Notes under the pieces: model-generated | Database searches by the model: none | Seen by the model: the letters and a program-made list of their open reading frames with translations, nothing else | Told to the model about the DNA's origin: nothing | Program-made: the position numbers and the translations under genes | DNA from: a virus | IMG/VR virus record: IMGVR_UViG_3300047408_000117 | Span: 1-42,998 of that record | Length of the DNA stretch: 42,998 bases | Direction: 5' to 3' (one strand) | Part shown: piece by piece, positions 1 to 7,230 of the stretch | Numbering within the stretch: the first letter of the stretch is position 1 | How the letters are laid out: each line of letters opens with the position of its first letter

Positions 1-128
1 CTACAAAAATAGAAACCGCAGTTTTTGCCGTTGCTCAAAAGGTCAGCATCCGAGCGGGTTTAGTCGCCCGCGTTCATGTGCCGGTTGAGGCCGGTGCCGA
101 TCCGGTCAGCGTTGAGGGAGGACTCGGG

Positions 129-380
129 ATGATGTCACTTTCCGGCGTGTTGCTCGGCCTCATCAACATCGCGATCTACGTCGCGATCCTGGTGCTGGTC
201 GGCCTCATCATCGTTTGGTTTGCGAGCTGGCTTAACTTTGCCATCCCGCAAAACATCCAGCGCATCTACATGGTGATCGTCGCCTTGATCGCGCTTTATC
301 TGATCTTGGCGTTGCTGTTCGGTCTGCCGGTGCCGGGGCCGATCCGCTTAGTCGGTCGGCATCATGCGATGGTGATGTGA
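129..380 (+). CDS. Small two-helix membrane protein
   Basis: 83-residue inner-membrane protein of unknown function. Two hydrophobic segments are visible, at about residues 8-32 and 45-65, separated by a short polar stretch (PQNIQR). The start is the ATG at 129, a few bases after a strong GAGGGAGGA ribosome-binding site; the upstream in-frame GTG at 78 has no such site. The stop abuts the terminase small-subunit start directly, so it sits at the head of the packaging/late operon. A holin-like role is possible because two short helices fit that class, but it is far from the endolysin, so I leave the function open. Confidence 0.6.
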   Translation: MMSLSGVLLGLINIAIYVAILVLVGLIIVWFASWLNFAIPQNIQRIYMVIVALIALYLILALLFGLPVPGPIRLVGRHHAMVM

Positions 381-830
381 ATGGTGGTTCCGACCAAGCT
401 CAAGATATTGCGCGGCAATCCTGGCGACCGTCCGATCCTGCCCGAGCCCGAGCCGCAAACCTTCAACAGCATTCCGCCGCCGCCCGATTATCTCGACGCG
501 GAGGCCGCCGCCGAGTGGCGCAAGCTCGCGCCCGAGCTGGTGCGGATCGGCTTGCTGACGCTGGCCGATGTGACGGCATTCGGGTCCTATTGTCAGGTCG
601 TGGGCCGTTGGATCAAGGCCGAGCGCGCGCTCAATGGTCAAGAATTGGTGATTCAAACCGAGGACGGTGCCAGCACCAAGGTCAATCCGTTGGTGCACGT
701 CGCCGCGTCGGCGCAACGCGATCTGATTGCCGCCGCCGGGCAATTCGGCATGACGCCAGCGGGCCGGGCCCGGCTCAACGCGGGCATCACGCGACCGCCG
801 AAAAAGTTTAGCGGGCTCGTCGCCAGCTAA
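381..830 (+). CDS. terS: Terminase small subunit, P27 family
   Basis: 149-residue DNA-recognition subunit of the packaging motor. The N-terminus has the P27-family signature: LKILRGNPGDRP followed by a Pro/Glu-rich stretch (LPEPEPQ). A helical region of the form W..LAPEL...G.LT..D...F..YC follows at about residues 45-75, and a Pro-rich end is typical of the family. Length is normal (about 140-160). It begins immediately after the upstream stop and is followed within 3 bases by the large terminase, the usual HK97-type order. Confidence 0.85.
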   Translation: MVVPTKLKILRGNPGDRPILPEPEPQTFNSIPPPPDYLDAEAAAEWRKLAPELVRIGLLTLADVTAFGSYCQVVGRWIKAERALNGQELVIQTEDGASTKVNPLVHVAASAQRDLIAAAGQFGMTPAGRARLNAGITRPPKKFSGLVAS

Positions 831-832
831 CC

Positions 833-2443
833 ATGCTCGCTAAGCCACGGCGTTCGGCAAAGGGCAAAAAGCGCGCCGCCGACGTGATCGCGTTCATCGA
901 AAAGCTGACCGTTCCATCCGGCAAGGGCGAGGGCCAGCCGTTCAAGCTGGAACGCTGGCAGAAAGATTTTATCCGCGACATCTATGAGCCGCACACCGAG
1001 GACGGTCGGCGCGTGGTGCGGCGCGCGATCCTGTCGATGGCGCGAAAGAACGGTAAGACCGCGCTGATCGCGTGCATCGTGCTGGCGCATCTGATCGGGC
1101 CCGAGCGCATCAACAACGGCGAGATATATTCCGCCGCCAATGATCGCGATCAGGCGGCGATCATTTTCAAATTTGCGCGGCAAATCGTCGAGCGCGAGCC
1201 CGAGCTGTTGTTGCAAGTCGACATCGTGAAATCGACCAAGACCATGATCGGGCGATCAACCGGCTCGGTGTATCGCGCGGTTTCAGCCGAGGCCGGGACC
1301 AAGCACGGCTATCTCCCGAGCGTGGTGATTTATGACGAACTGGCGCAAGCCAAGAATCGCGACCTTTATGACGTGCTGGATACCTCGTTTGGTGCGCGCG
1401 CCGAGCCGCTGTTTATTACGATCTCGACGCAGAGCAACGATCCCGAGCATATCCTGTCGCAATTGATCGACGACGGGCTCGCCGGTCATGACCCGAGCAT
1501 CGTTTGCCATCTGCACGCCGCCGACGAGGATTGCGACCTTGGCGATCAGCGGCAATGGAAACAAGCCAACCCGGCGCTCGGCACGTTCCGCGACCGCGCC
1601 GATCTGGCGGCGGCCATCGGCAAGGCCAAGCGGATGCCCGCCGACGAGCCCAAGGTGCGAAACCTGTTGCTGAATCAGCGGGTGTCGCCCGCCTCGATCC
1701 TGATCAGCCGCGCCGAATGGATGGCGTGCGCTGGTAACGTATCGTTTCAACCCGGTGAGGATGTATTTCTTGCGCTCGACCTATCGAACACGCTCGACCT
1801 GTCGGCTTTGCTCATGGGCTCGGCGGATGATGTCGCGCGGGTCCAGCCGTTTTTCTGGAAGCCCGGCGAACAGCTCGCCGAGCAAAGCTTTCGAGATTTC
1901 GGGTCGGGCAACCATCGCTATGTCGAATGGAAAGACGCTGGACATATCGAGGTCACCGACGGGCGATCTATTGATCGGGCCGCCATCGCAAGGCGGATCG
2001 CCGAGCTAAGCGGGCGCTACAATGTGCGCGCGCTGGTTTATGACCGCTGGCGGATCGAGGACCTGTTGCGCGAGCTGGATCACATCGGGCTGGAGGCGTT
2101 CAAGGCCGAGCCCGAGCCCGACGACGGCAAGCCGATCAAAGCCATTCCGCGATCCGGATTGCGCTTGGTGCCGTGGGGCCAAGGCTTCAAGGACATGGCC
2201 CCGGCCATCGACGCGCTGGAGTCCGCCGTGATCGAGCGCAAGCTGATCCATCCGAATAACCCGTGCCTGAATTGGAACATGGCGAACGCCGTCGCGGTGA
2301 TGGACCCGGCGGGTGGCCGCAAGCTCGACAAGGACAAGAGCCGGTTCCGCATCGATGGTGCGGTCGCGCTGGCGATGTTGATGGGCTACCGCGCCCGCGC
2401 CCGGATGCGGCCCAAGGTCGATCTCGAAACCCTGATCGGGTGA
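833..2443 (+). CDS. terL: Terminase large subunit (ATPase/nuclease)
   Basis: 536-residue motor that translocates and cuts phage DNA at the portal. The ATPase domain shows a Walker A-like SMARKNGKTALIA (about residues 68-80) and a Walker B VVIYDE (about 164-169). A coupling-motif-like ISTQSND follows near residue 197. The C-terminal half carries a nuclease-like region beginning at VFLALDLSNTLDL, with DRW and DGAVALAM acidic motifs further on. This is the YmfN/HK97-type large terminase family with its usual 500-570 residue length. No truncation is seen. Confidence 0.92.
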   Translation: MLAKPRRSAKGKKRAADVIAFIEKLTVPSGKGEGQPFKLERWQKDFIRDIYEPHTEDGRRVVRRAILSMARKNGKTALIACIVLAHLIGPERINNGEIYSAANDRDQAAIIFKFARQIVEREPELLLQVDIVKSTKTMIGRSTGSVYRAVSAEAGTKHGYLPSVVIYDELAQAKNRDLYDVLDTSFGARAEPLFITISTQSNDPEHILSQLIDDGLAGHDPSIVCHLHAADEDCDLGDQRQWKQANPALGTFRDRADLAAAIGKAKRMPADEPKVRNLLLNQRVSPASILISRAEWMACAGNVSFQPGEDVFLALDLSNTLDLSALLMGSADDVARVQPFFWKPGEQLAEQSFRDFGSGNHRYVEWKDAGHIEVTDGRSIDRAAIARRIAELSGRYNVRALVYDRWRIEDLLRELDHIGLEAFKAEPEPDDGKPIKAIPRSGLRLVPWGQGFKDMAPAIDALESAVIERKLIHPNNPCLNWNMANAVAVMDPAGGRKLDKDKSRFRIDGAVALAMLMGYRARARMRPKVDLETLIG

Positions 2444-2449
2444 GCCGCA

Positions 2450-2890
2450 ATGAAAACGGTGACGCTGCGCGGCATGGTGAGCTGGTTCGGCGGCCCCGAG
2501 GATATGGGCGTGTCGCCGTCGGAAGGGCTGGCGTTCATCTATCATGTCGAAACCGCGCCGCATCTGTTTTTAGCGACGCAGCCCATCGGCACCACAGGGC
2601 TCGCGCGGCGGCTCAATCCGTCGGTGCCGTTCATCGCGTGCCGGTGGGATTATGATGTGCACTCGAAAGAGTTTTTGGCGAGCATGAAACACGTGGCGCT
2701 GGTCACCGCGCCCAAGACCGGGCGGCGGTTCCGCGCTTGGCCCGCCGATTGGGGGCCGCACGAAACCACGGGCCGCGTCGCCGATATCAGTTTCGGCTTG
2801 ATGGAATATCTCGGTATCGATACCGACGACGAGGTCGAGGTCGAGTTTCCCGCGCTGGTGCGGTGGCCGAAACACTCGCCGTCAGTCTAG
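2450..2890 (+). CDS. Conserved phage protein of unknown function
   Basis: 146 residues; it starts 6 bases after the terL stop, so it is probably cotranscribed with packaging genes. The C-terminal third reads TGRVADISFGLMEYLGIDTDD followed by an acidic-hydrophobic strand and a Pro-rich end. This pattern (RvaDiS.g.....LGi.tDd.V.V) is seen in phage and RlpA-like double-psi beta-barrel proteins, but I cannot assign an enzyme activity. No signal peptide or membrane segment is present. The gene shares its last 3 bases with a small convergent ORF. Confidence 0.6.
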   Translation: MKTVTLRGMVSWFGGPEDMGVSPSEGLAFIYHVETAPHLFLATQPIGTTGLARRLNPSVPFIACRWDYDVHSKEFLASMKHVALVTAPKTGRRFRAWPADWGPHETTGRVADISFGLMEYLGIDTDDEVEVEFPALVRWPKHSPSV

Positions 2891-2982
2891 GCAAAACCTA
2901 TTCGTCTTGAACCTGAGCCTTTGGCATCACCTTGCTTTGCCGGGCGGACGATCTTCACTTCCTTGTTTTGATATTTAGCCAT
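2887..2982 (-). CDS. 31-aa leftward small protein
   Basis: Small basic ORF beginning MAKYQNKEVKIVRPAKQGDA and ending at a TAG that overlaps the stop of the upstream rightward gene. It is preceded on the minus strand by a good TTGAGGAAA ribosome-binding site about 7 bases from the ATG. The sequence is like the start of a family of small phage proteins beginning with V.IVR.AKQGD, so this may be a truncated member. Support is the RBS and family-like start only. Confidence 0.4.
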   Translation of the reverse strand: MAKYQNKEVKIVRPAKQGDAKGSGSRRIGFA

Positions 2983-3081
2983 AGTGCGTTTCCTCAATCG
3001 GCTTGATTGCCGTGCCCGGGCATAACGCTCATGCAACCCCGATAGTTTCGTTGATGGTGCAACTCAAAAAGGAAACGCTCG

Positions 3082-3705
3082 ATGAAATATGTTCTCCCTG
3101 TTCTGGCTGCGCTGGCGCTGTTGGTTGTTCCGGCGCAAGCCGACGTGATTCTCGACCCGCATCTGAGCGGGACCGGCGACAATGTTATTTTCGATAGCGT
3201 CAGCGGCAACATCGCGGTCGGCCACCTCAACGGCCAGCACGTCGACGTTGTCGATTTCACCAACCTCGGCAATACGATTTTCAGCGGTGCGGCCAACGGC
3301 AACGATATCAAGATCACCAACACCAACGACCTCAAGGTCCAGGTGTTCGATCCGACGAATACCTTTGTGGTCGGGACCTTCACGCAAGTGTTTTCGTTGA
3401 AGGGCGACGGCCACGTGTTCCTGTCGGTGATCGCCACGGATGGCACGTTTAACTTTGACCTCGGCACCATCAGCCCAAGCGCGCAATCCGGGTTCACGCT
3501 GAGCGCCATCAACGGCGAGGTGATGACCTCGATGACGTTGCTCGATGTCGGCGGCACCATCACCGACTTTGAACACTATCGCATCGACGTGGCACCGCTG
3601 GCGGTGCCGGGACCCGTGGCCGGTGCTGGCATCCCGGGGCTGATCGCGGCGTGCGGAGTGATCGCGTTTGCCAAGCGACGGCGTCGCCAACCCGTGACGA
3701 GCTAG
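3082..3705 (+). CDS. Secreted protein with PEP-CTERM-like C-terminal anchor
   Basis: 207-residue exported protein. Residues 1-20 form a signal peptide (Lys-Tyr, an Ala/Leu-rich core, cleavage near PAQA-DV). The middle is beta-rich, Asp/Asn/Thr-rich and lacks Cys. The C-terminus has a three-part sorting tail: VPGPVAGAGIPGL, a hydrophobic stretch (IAACGVIAFA), then KRRRRQ. That resembles PEP-CTERM-like proteins common in Bradyrhizobium. A clear AAAAAGGAAA RBS precedes the ATG. It stands alone between packaging and capsid genes, followed by a strong hairpin and a convergent gene. This placement suggests a moron expressed in the lysogen, although a virion role is not excluded. Confidence 0.6.
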   Translation: MKYVLPVLAALALLVVPAQADVILDPHLSGTGDNVIFDSVSGNIAVGHLNGQHVDVVDFTNLGNTIFSGAANGNDIKITNTNDLKVQVFDPTNTFVVGTFTQVFSLKGDGHVFLSVIATDGTFNFDLGTISPSAQSGFTLSAINGEVMTSMTLLDVGGTITDFEHYRIDVAPLAVPGPVAGAGIPGLIAACGVIAFAKRRRRQPVTS

Positions 3706-3741
3706 ACCTACCTCCCGGGGCACAAAGCTCGTCGCCGTAGC

Positions 3742-3770
3742 GTGCGGGCCGTCCCCACGACGGCCCGCAC
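3742..3770. terminator. Perfect 11-bp hairpin after the secreted-protein gene
   Basis: GTGCGGGCCGT and ACGGCCCGCAC form a perfect 11-bp stem with a 7-base loop in the gap between two convergent genes. There is no T-run directly after the stem on the plus strand. It is therefore not a textbook intrinsic terminator, but it would block or stabilise transcripts from either side. Confidence 0.45.
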
Positions 3771-3780
3771 ACCGGATTTA

Positions 3781-3811
3781 CAATAACTAGTTTTTACTAG
3801 TTTTTGTTATT
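3781..3811. repeat. Tandem ACTAGTTTTT repeat inside a 7-bp inverted repeat
   Basis: Two direct copies of ACTAGTTTTT (3786-3805) are framed by CAATAAC and GTTATTG, which are inverted repeats. The block overlaps the 3' end and stop codon of the leftward gene at 3787-4188. It is A+T-rich against a G+C-rich background. It may act as a terminator or mark a former recombination junction. Confidence 0.4.
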
Positions 3812-4188
3812 GACTTGCGTTTGGTGGGAACGGCGCGGATTGCGGCGAGCGCGGCGCGCCCGGTCAACGGCATCTTGCGCCGCTCGTCAGCCTCGGCCTT
3901 TTTGCGCGCCGCTGTCATCCGCTCGGCGATCATCGGGTCGGCGCGGTCGAGGAACGACGGCACCTTAAGCGGATCGTCGGCACGGGTCGGCGTTACCGGC
4001 TCTTGCTTGGTGGGCACGGTGACGCTGACCGCTTTCGCTGGTGTTGACGGTAGCGGCGGCGGCGCTACGGACAGCCGCCGCCGTTGTTTTTCGAGCTTAG
4101 CAAGTTTGTTTGCGGCGATGATAAGCCGCCGCCGCCATCGCGCCATCGCGGCATCGATGTCGGTAAGCTTTTCGCTGTTGGTCTGCAT
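3787..4188 (-). CDS. Leftward basic hypothetical protein
   Basis: 133-residue, strongly charged protein without recognised domain. The N-terminal 40 residues are a basic helix (ARWRRRL...KLAKLEKQRRRL). A Pro/Thr-rich linker follows, then a second charged helix (AERMTAARKKAEADERRK). The start at 4188 is chosen because AAGGAGT lies 6-7 bases upstream; a longer in-frame start at 4296 lacks one. It is antisense to the surrounding late genes, consistent with a lysogenically expressed insertion. A nucleic-acid-binding role is possible from its composition only. Confidence 0.5.
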   Translation of the reverse strand: MQTNSEKLTDIDAAMARWRRRLIIAANKLAKLEKQRRRLSVAPPPLPSTPAKAVSVTVPTKQEPVTPTRADDPLKVPSFLDRADPMIAERMTAARKKAEADERRKMPLTGRAALAAIRAVPTKRKSITKTSKN

Positions 4189-4415
4189 CGCGTGACTCCT
4201 TGTCGTTCGCCGCGTGACCATCACGCGACAAAATAATTTTACGACACCTTGCTGCACACGTGCTGCGCGAACTCCGCGGCGTTGAAATTTCTTCAACGAT
4301 CACGTTTGCGATTTTCAAAAAGCTCAAACAAAAAAATTTGCATTCGTGCTTTTCACGGCACCGCTCGCGCACGCGCGCACAAGTTGAAAACAACCAGGCA
4401 CAACGGAGTGAAAAC
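4189..4415. promoter_or_regulatory. Divergent intergenic region with inverted repeats
   Basis: This 227-base region separates the leftward gene (start 4188) from the rightward capsid operon (start 4416). It contains CGCGTGA-cca-TCACGCG (4211-4227) followed by an A/T-rich run, and GTTGAA-atttc-TTCAAC (4281-4297). Both are perfect inverted repeats, and the region is more A+T-rich than its neighbours. It probably holds divergent promoters, but I cannot fix -35/-10 boxes with confidence. Confidence 0.4.
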
Positions 4416-4757
4416 ATGCCGCTGGCAATCATCGACGGCCCGACCATCGCGCGAGGCGAATCGCTTTCCGACGGCATCGATTGTTCGTCGGGTGAGATCG
4501 TGCGGATCACCGTGCCGCAAGAGTTTACCCAAGCGAACCTGACGTTTCAGGTTTCGACCGACGGCAATTTTTACAACGACCTGTTCGACGACGACGGCGA
4601 CGAAATCACCGTGGTCGCCGAACCGGACGCGGCGGTTTACATCACGCGGCATTGGGTCCGCGCCGTGGCGTTCCTCAAGCTGCGTTCGGGTTCGCGCGAT
4701 GCGCCGGTCGAGCAACGCGAGGATTGCAAATTTGCCATCGCGGTGTTGACGCCATGA
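4416..4757 (+). CDS. Conserved phage head-module protein
   Basis: 113 residues of predominantly beta pattern, starting MPLAIIDGPTIARGESLS after a CGGAG RBS. The pattern of an early hydrophobic strand, a tolerated FQVSTDGNFYNDLFDDDG turn and a terminal basic SGSRDAPVEQ segment is typical of small proteins encoded just before prohead proteases. A decoration or capsid-accessory role is inferred from position. Its stop overlaps the protease-capsid start by ATGA. Confidence 0.55.
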   Translation: MPLAIIDGPTIARGESLSDGIDCSSGEIVRITVPQEFTQANLTFQVSTDGNFYNDLFDDDGDEITVVAEPDAAVYITRHWVRAVAFLKLRSGSRDAPVEQREDCKFAIAVLTP

Positions 4758-6892
4758 AGCCCGCCGGGCTGGTCCGCAAGGCCGAGATGGTCGAGCCCGA
4801 GGACGATGAAAGCTATTACGATTTCATGTCGCGTTGCGTCGACGACGAGGGCAACGACGAGGATGCCTGTCAGCTCGCATGGGATGACAAGGCTGGCGAC
4901 GGCGCGGTGGTGCACAAGACCAGCCACGCCTCGAAAGCCGACGGGCTCGATTTTATTCTGAGCGACGAGACGCCGGATCGGTTCGGCGATGTGATCTCGG
5001 CGGATGGATGGGTGCTCGACAATTTCAAGAAAAACCCTATCGCGCTGTTCGGTCATAGCTCCAGTTTTCCAATCGGCAAATGGCAAGGGCTGCACGTCAA
5101 GGACGGCGCGCTGCGCGGCCATCTGCAAATTGCCCCGGCGGGCACCAGCGACCGCATCGACGAGATTCGCAAGCTGGTCGAGGCCGGGATATTGCGCGCG
5201 GTGTCGGTCGGCTTTGTGCCGATTGAAAAAAAGACCATCGACGCGCGCGCCGACGATTTTTTCGGCCCGTTCAAATACCTCAGACAAGAATTGGTCGAAA
5301 CCTCGCTGGTTTCGATTCCGGCCAACCCGAACGCCTTGGCTGTCGCCAAGTCGCTCAAGGTTTCCGACGACACGATCCGCATGGTGTTCGCCAAGCACGG
5401 CGACAACGGCACCGCGCGGGCGCGTTCGGCGGCTCATCGGCAAGCACGCCAAAACGTCACGACACCATCACAAGGCAAAGCCATGACGCTTGCACAACGC
5501 ATCAAGGATGCCGAACAACGCTTGCTCGAAAGCAAGGACAAGTTGTCGGCCCATCTGGAGAAATCCGACGACAGCAACGTGACCGAGGCCGATCTTGAGG
5601 CCCGGCAATCGATCAATAACGAAATCATTAACCGCGAGCGCACGCTCGATTCGCTCCGCGAATCCGAGAGGCACCTCGGCACCACCAGCGAGGACGGCGG
5701 GCGCACCGTGGTCACGAGGTCGTCGGTTCCGGCGGTGGCGAACGGCAGCACCGCGCTGACGCAGCCGCGCCCGTTTAGCGTGCCAGCGAAAAAGATGGCC
5801 CCGCTCGATTTCCTGGTGCGGGCCGGTGCCATTCAAATCCTGGCGCACCGCGACCGCAAGCCGCTCGACGATGTCCGCCGCGCCATCTATGGCGACGACG
5901 AGGCAACCCGGGCGGTGCTGGATTGGCAGACCAAGGCCGCCGCCGCAGTTGCCATGACCACGACGGTCGGATGGGCCGCCGAGCTGGTGCAACAGATCGT
6001 CGTCGACTTCATGTCGACGCTGACGCCGAAAAGCGTGTTTCCGCGCCTGTCGAGCGCGGGGCTGTCGCTTTCGTTCGGACGCAACGGCAAGATCATCATC
6101 CCGACGCGCTCGCGCACGCCAACCATCGCGGGCTCGTTCGTCGGTGAAGGTCTGCCGATCCCGGTGCGGCAAGGTGCGTTCACCTCGCAAACACTCACGC
6201 CGAAAAAGATGGGCGTGATCACCACATGGACTCGCGAGATCGACGAGCACAGCGTGCCCGCCATCGAAGGCTTGCTGCGCGATGCGATCCAAATGGATAC
6301 GGCAGTCTCGCTCGATGCCGTGTTGCTCGACGCCAACCCGGCGACGACGGTGCGCCCGCCCGGCATCCTGAACGCTGTTTCGGGGCTGACGCCAACCGCT
6401 GGCGGCGGCTTCAACGCGCTGGTCGGCGACATCAAACAGCTCACCAATGCGTTGTTGACCGGCACGCTCGGCAACATCCGCAGCCCGGTATGGTTGATGA
6501 ATCCGGCACAGGTCAACAGCATCGGCCTTGTCGCGGCCCCGGGCGCGGGCGTGTTCCCGTTCCGCGACGAGATCGGTCGCGGCACGCTTGGCGGCTGGCC
6601 GGTGATCGATTCCGGCACGGTGCCGATCAACACCGTGATCGTGGTCGACGCTGCCGATTTCGTCAGCGTATCCGGTGACGCGCCGCGCTTTGAGATCAGT
6701 GATCAAGCGACGCTGCACATGGAGGACACCACGCCGACCGACATCAGCACAGCGGGCACGCCCGCCGTGGTGGCGTTCCCGGCCAAGTCGATGTTCCAAA
6801 CCGACAGCATGGCGCTTCGCTTGGTCCTGCCGATCAATTGGTGTCTGCGCCGTACCGGCGTGGTCGCTTGGGTCGCTGGCGTTACGTGGTAG
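4754..6892 (+). CDS. Prohead protease-major capsid fusion polyprotein
   Basis: 712-residue single reading frame. Residues about 52-215 match the HK97 gp4/U35 prohead protease: LSDETPDRFGDV, the catalytic-type His in LFGHSSS (His101), the catalytic-type Ser in AVSVGF (Ser151) and ELVETSLVSIPANP. After a short linker, residues 244-712 form an HK97-fold major capsid protein with a coiled-coil delta-like region (about 244-330) and a shell domain (about 375-712). In most relatives these are two genes, so either proteolysis or an internal start must release the capsid. The start ATG overlaps the previous stop by 4 bases. No stop codon or frameshift separates the parts. Confidence 0.85.
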   Translation: MKPAGLVRKAEMVEPEDDESYYDFMSRCVDDEGNDEDACQLAWDDKAGDGAVVHKTSHASKADGLDFILSDETPDRFGDVISADGWVLDNFKKNPIALFGHSSSFPIGKWQGLHVKDGALRGHLQIAPAGTSDRIDEIRKLVEAGILRAVSVGFVPIEKKTIDARADDFFGPFKYLRQELVETSLVSIPANPNALAVAKSLKVSDDTIRMVFAKHGDNGTARARSAAHRQARQNVTTPSQGKAMTLAQRIKDAEQRLLESKDKLSAHLEKSDDSNVTEADLEARQSINNEIINRERTLDSLRESERHLGTTSEDGGRTVVTRSSVPAVANGSTALTQPRPFSVPAKKMAPLDFLVRAGAIQILAHRDRKPLDDVRRAIYGDDEATRAVLDWQTKAAAAVAMTTTVGWAAELVQQIVVDFMSTLTPKSVFPRLSSAGLSLSFGRNGKIIIPTRSRTPTIAGSFVGEGLPIPVRQGAFTSQTLTPKKMGVITTWTREIDEHSVPAIEGLLRDAIQMDTAVSLDAVLLDANPATTVRPPGILNAVSGLTPTAGGGFNALVGDIKQLTNALLTGTLGNIRSPVWLMNPAQVNSIGLVAAPGAGVFPFRDEIGRGTLGGWPVIDSGTVPINTVIVVDAADFVSVSGDAPRFEISDQATLHMEDTTPTDISTAGTPAVVAFPAKSMFQTDSMALRLVLPINWCLRRTGVVAWVAGVTW
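5483..6892 (+). other. Possible internal start for free major capsid protein
   Basis: Met244 of the fusion (ATG at 5483) starts MTLAQRIKDAEQRLLESKD, a normal beginning for an HK97-type capsid with its delta-domain coiled coil. An AAGG sequence lies about 8 bases upstream. Initiation here would give a 469-residue capsid precursor at higher copy number than the protease. Whether this start is used cannot be decided from sequence. Confidence 0.45.
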
Positions 6893-6936
6893 GCGCTTAG
6901 CCGTTCACATCATCACAGCAACAAGGAACCAAACCA

Positions 6937-7230
6937 ATGACCGACAACGATTACACGGCCGCCGCCAAGAAAAGGCTGGCGGACGAAAAGACCGCCCGCG
7001 AAAAGGCGGCCAAGGATCACGCCAAGATGGCGAGCGAAACCAAGCCGACGCCGACGCAAGAGGAAAACGACCTTGCGGCGTTGGGCGTGCACCTCGACGA
7101 GCATGAACCGGACGGCTCGCCGCCCGATCCGAACGTGCCACAAGACAAGGACGCGCCGCACAACAAGGCGATGGAAAGCAAGCCAAGCGGCGGCTACCAG
7201 ACTCGAGCCGCGACGCCGCCGAAAGCATGA
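6937..7230 (+). CDS. Charged hypothetical protein between capsid and portal
   Basis: 97 residues, very rich in Lys, Glu, Asp and Ala with no hydrophobic core. A helical N-terminal half (AAKKRLADEKTAREKAAKDH) is followed by a Pro-rich unstructured tail. An AACAAGGAACC RBS precedes the ATG, and its stop overlaps the portal start by ATGA. The composition and position would suit a scaffold-like or head-accessory protein, but no family is recognised. Confidence 0.55.
   Translation: MTDNDYTAAAKKRLADEKTAREKAAKDHAKMASETKPTPTQEENDLAALGVHLDEHEPDGSPPDPNVPQDKDAPHNKAMESKPSGGYQTRAATPPKA

Noticed and set aside
5468-6799. 443-residue leftward ORF opposite the capsid gene
   Set aside because: It mirrors the opposite strand of a clear capsid gene, is Arg/His-rich as expected for antisense G+C-rich sequence, and lacks a sensible start or domain.
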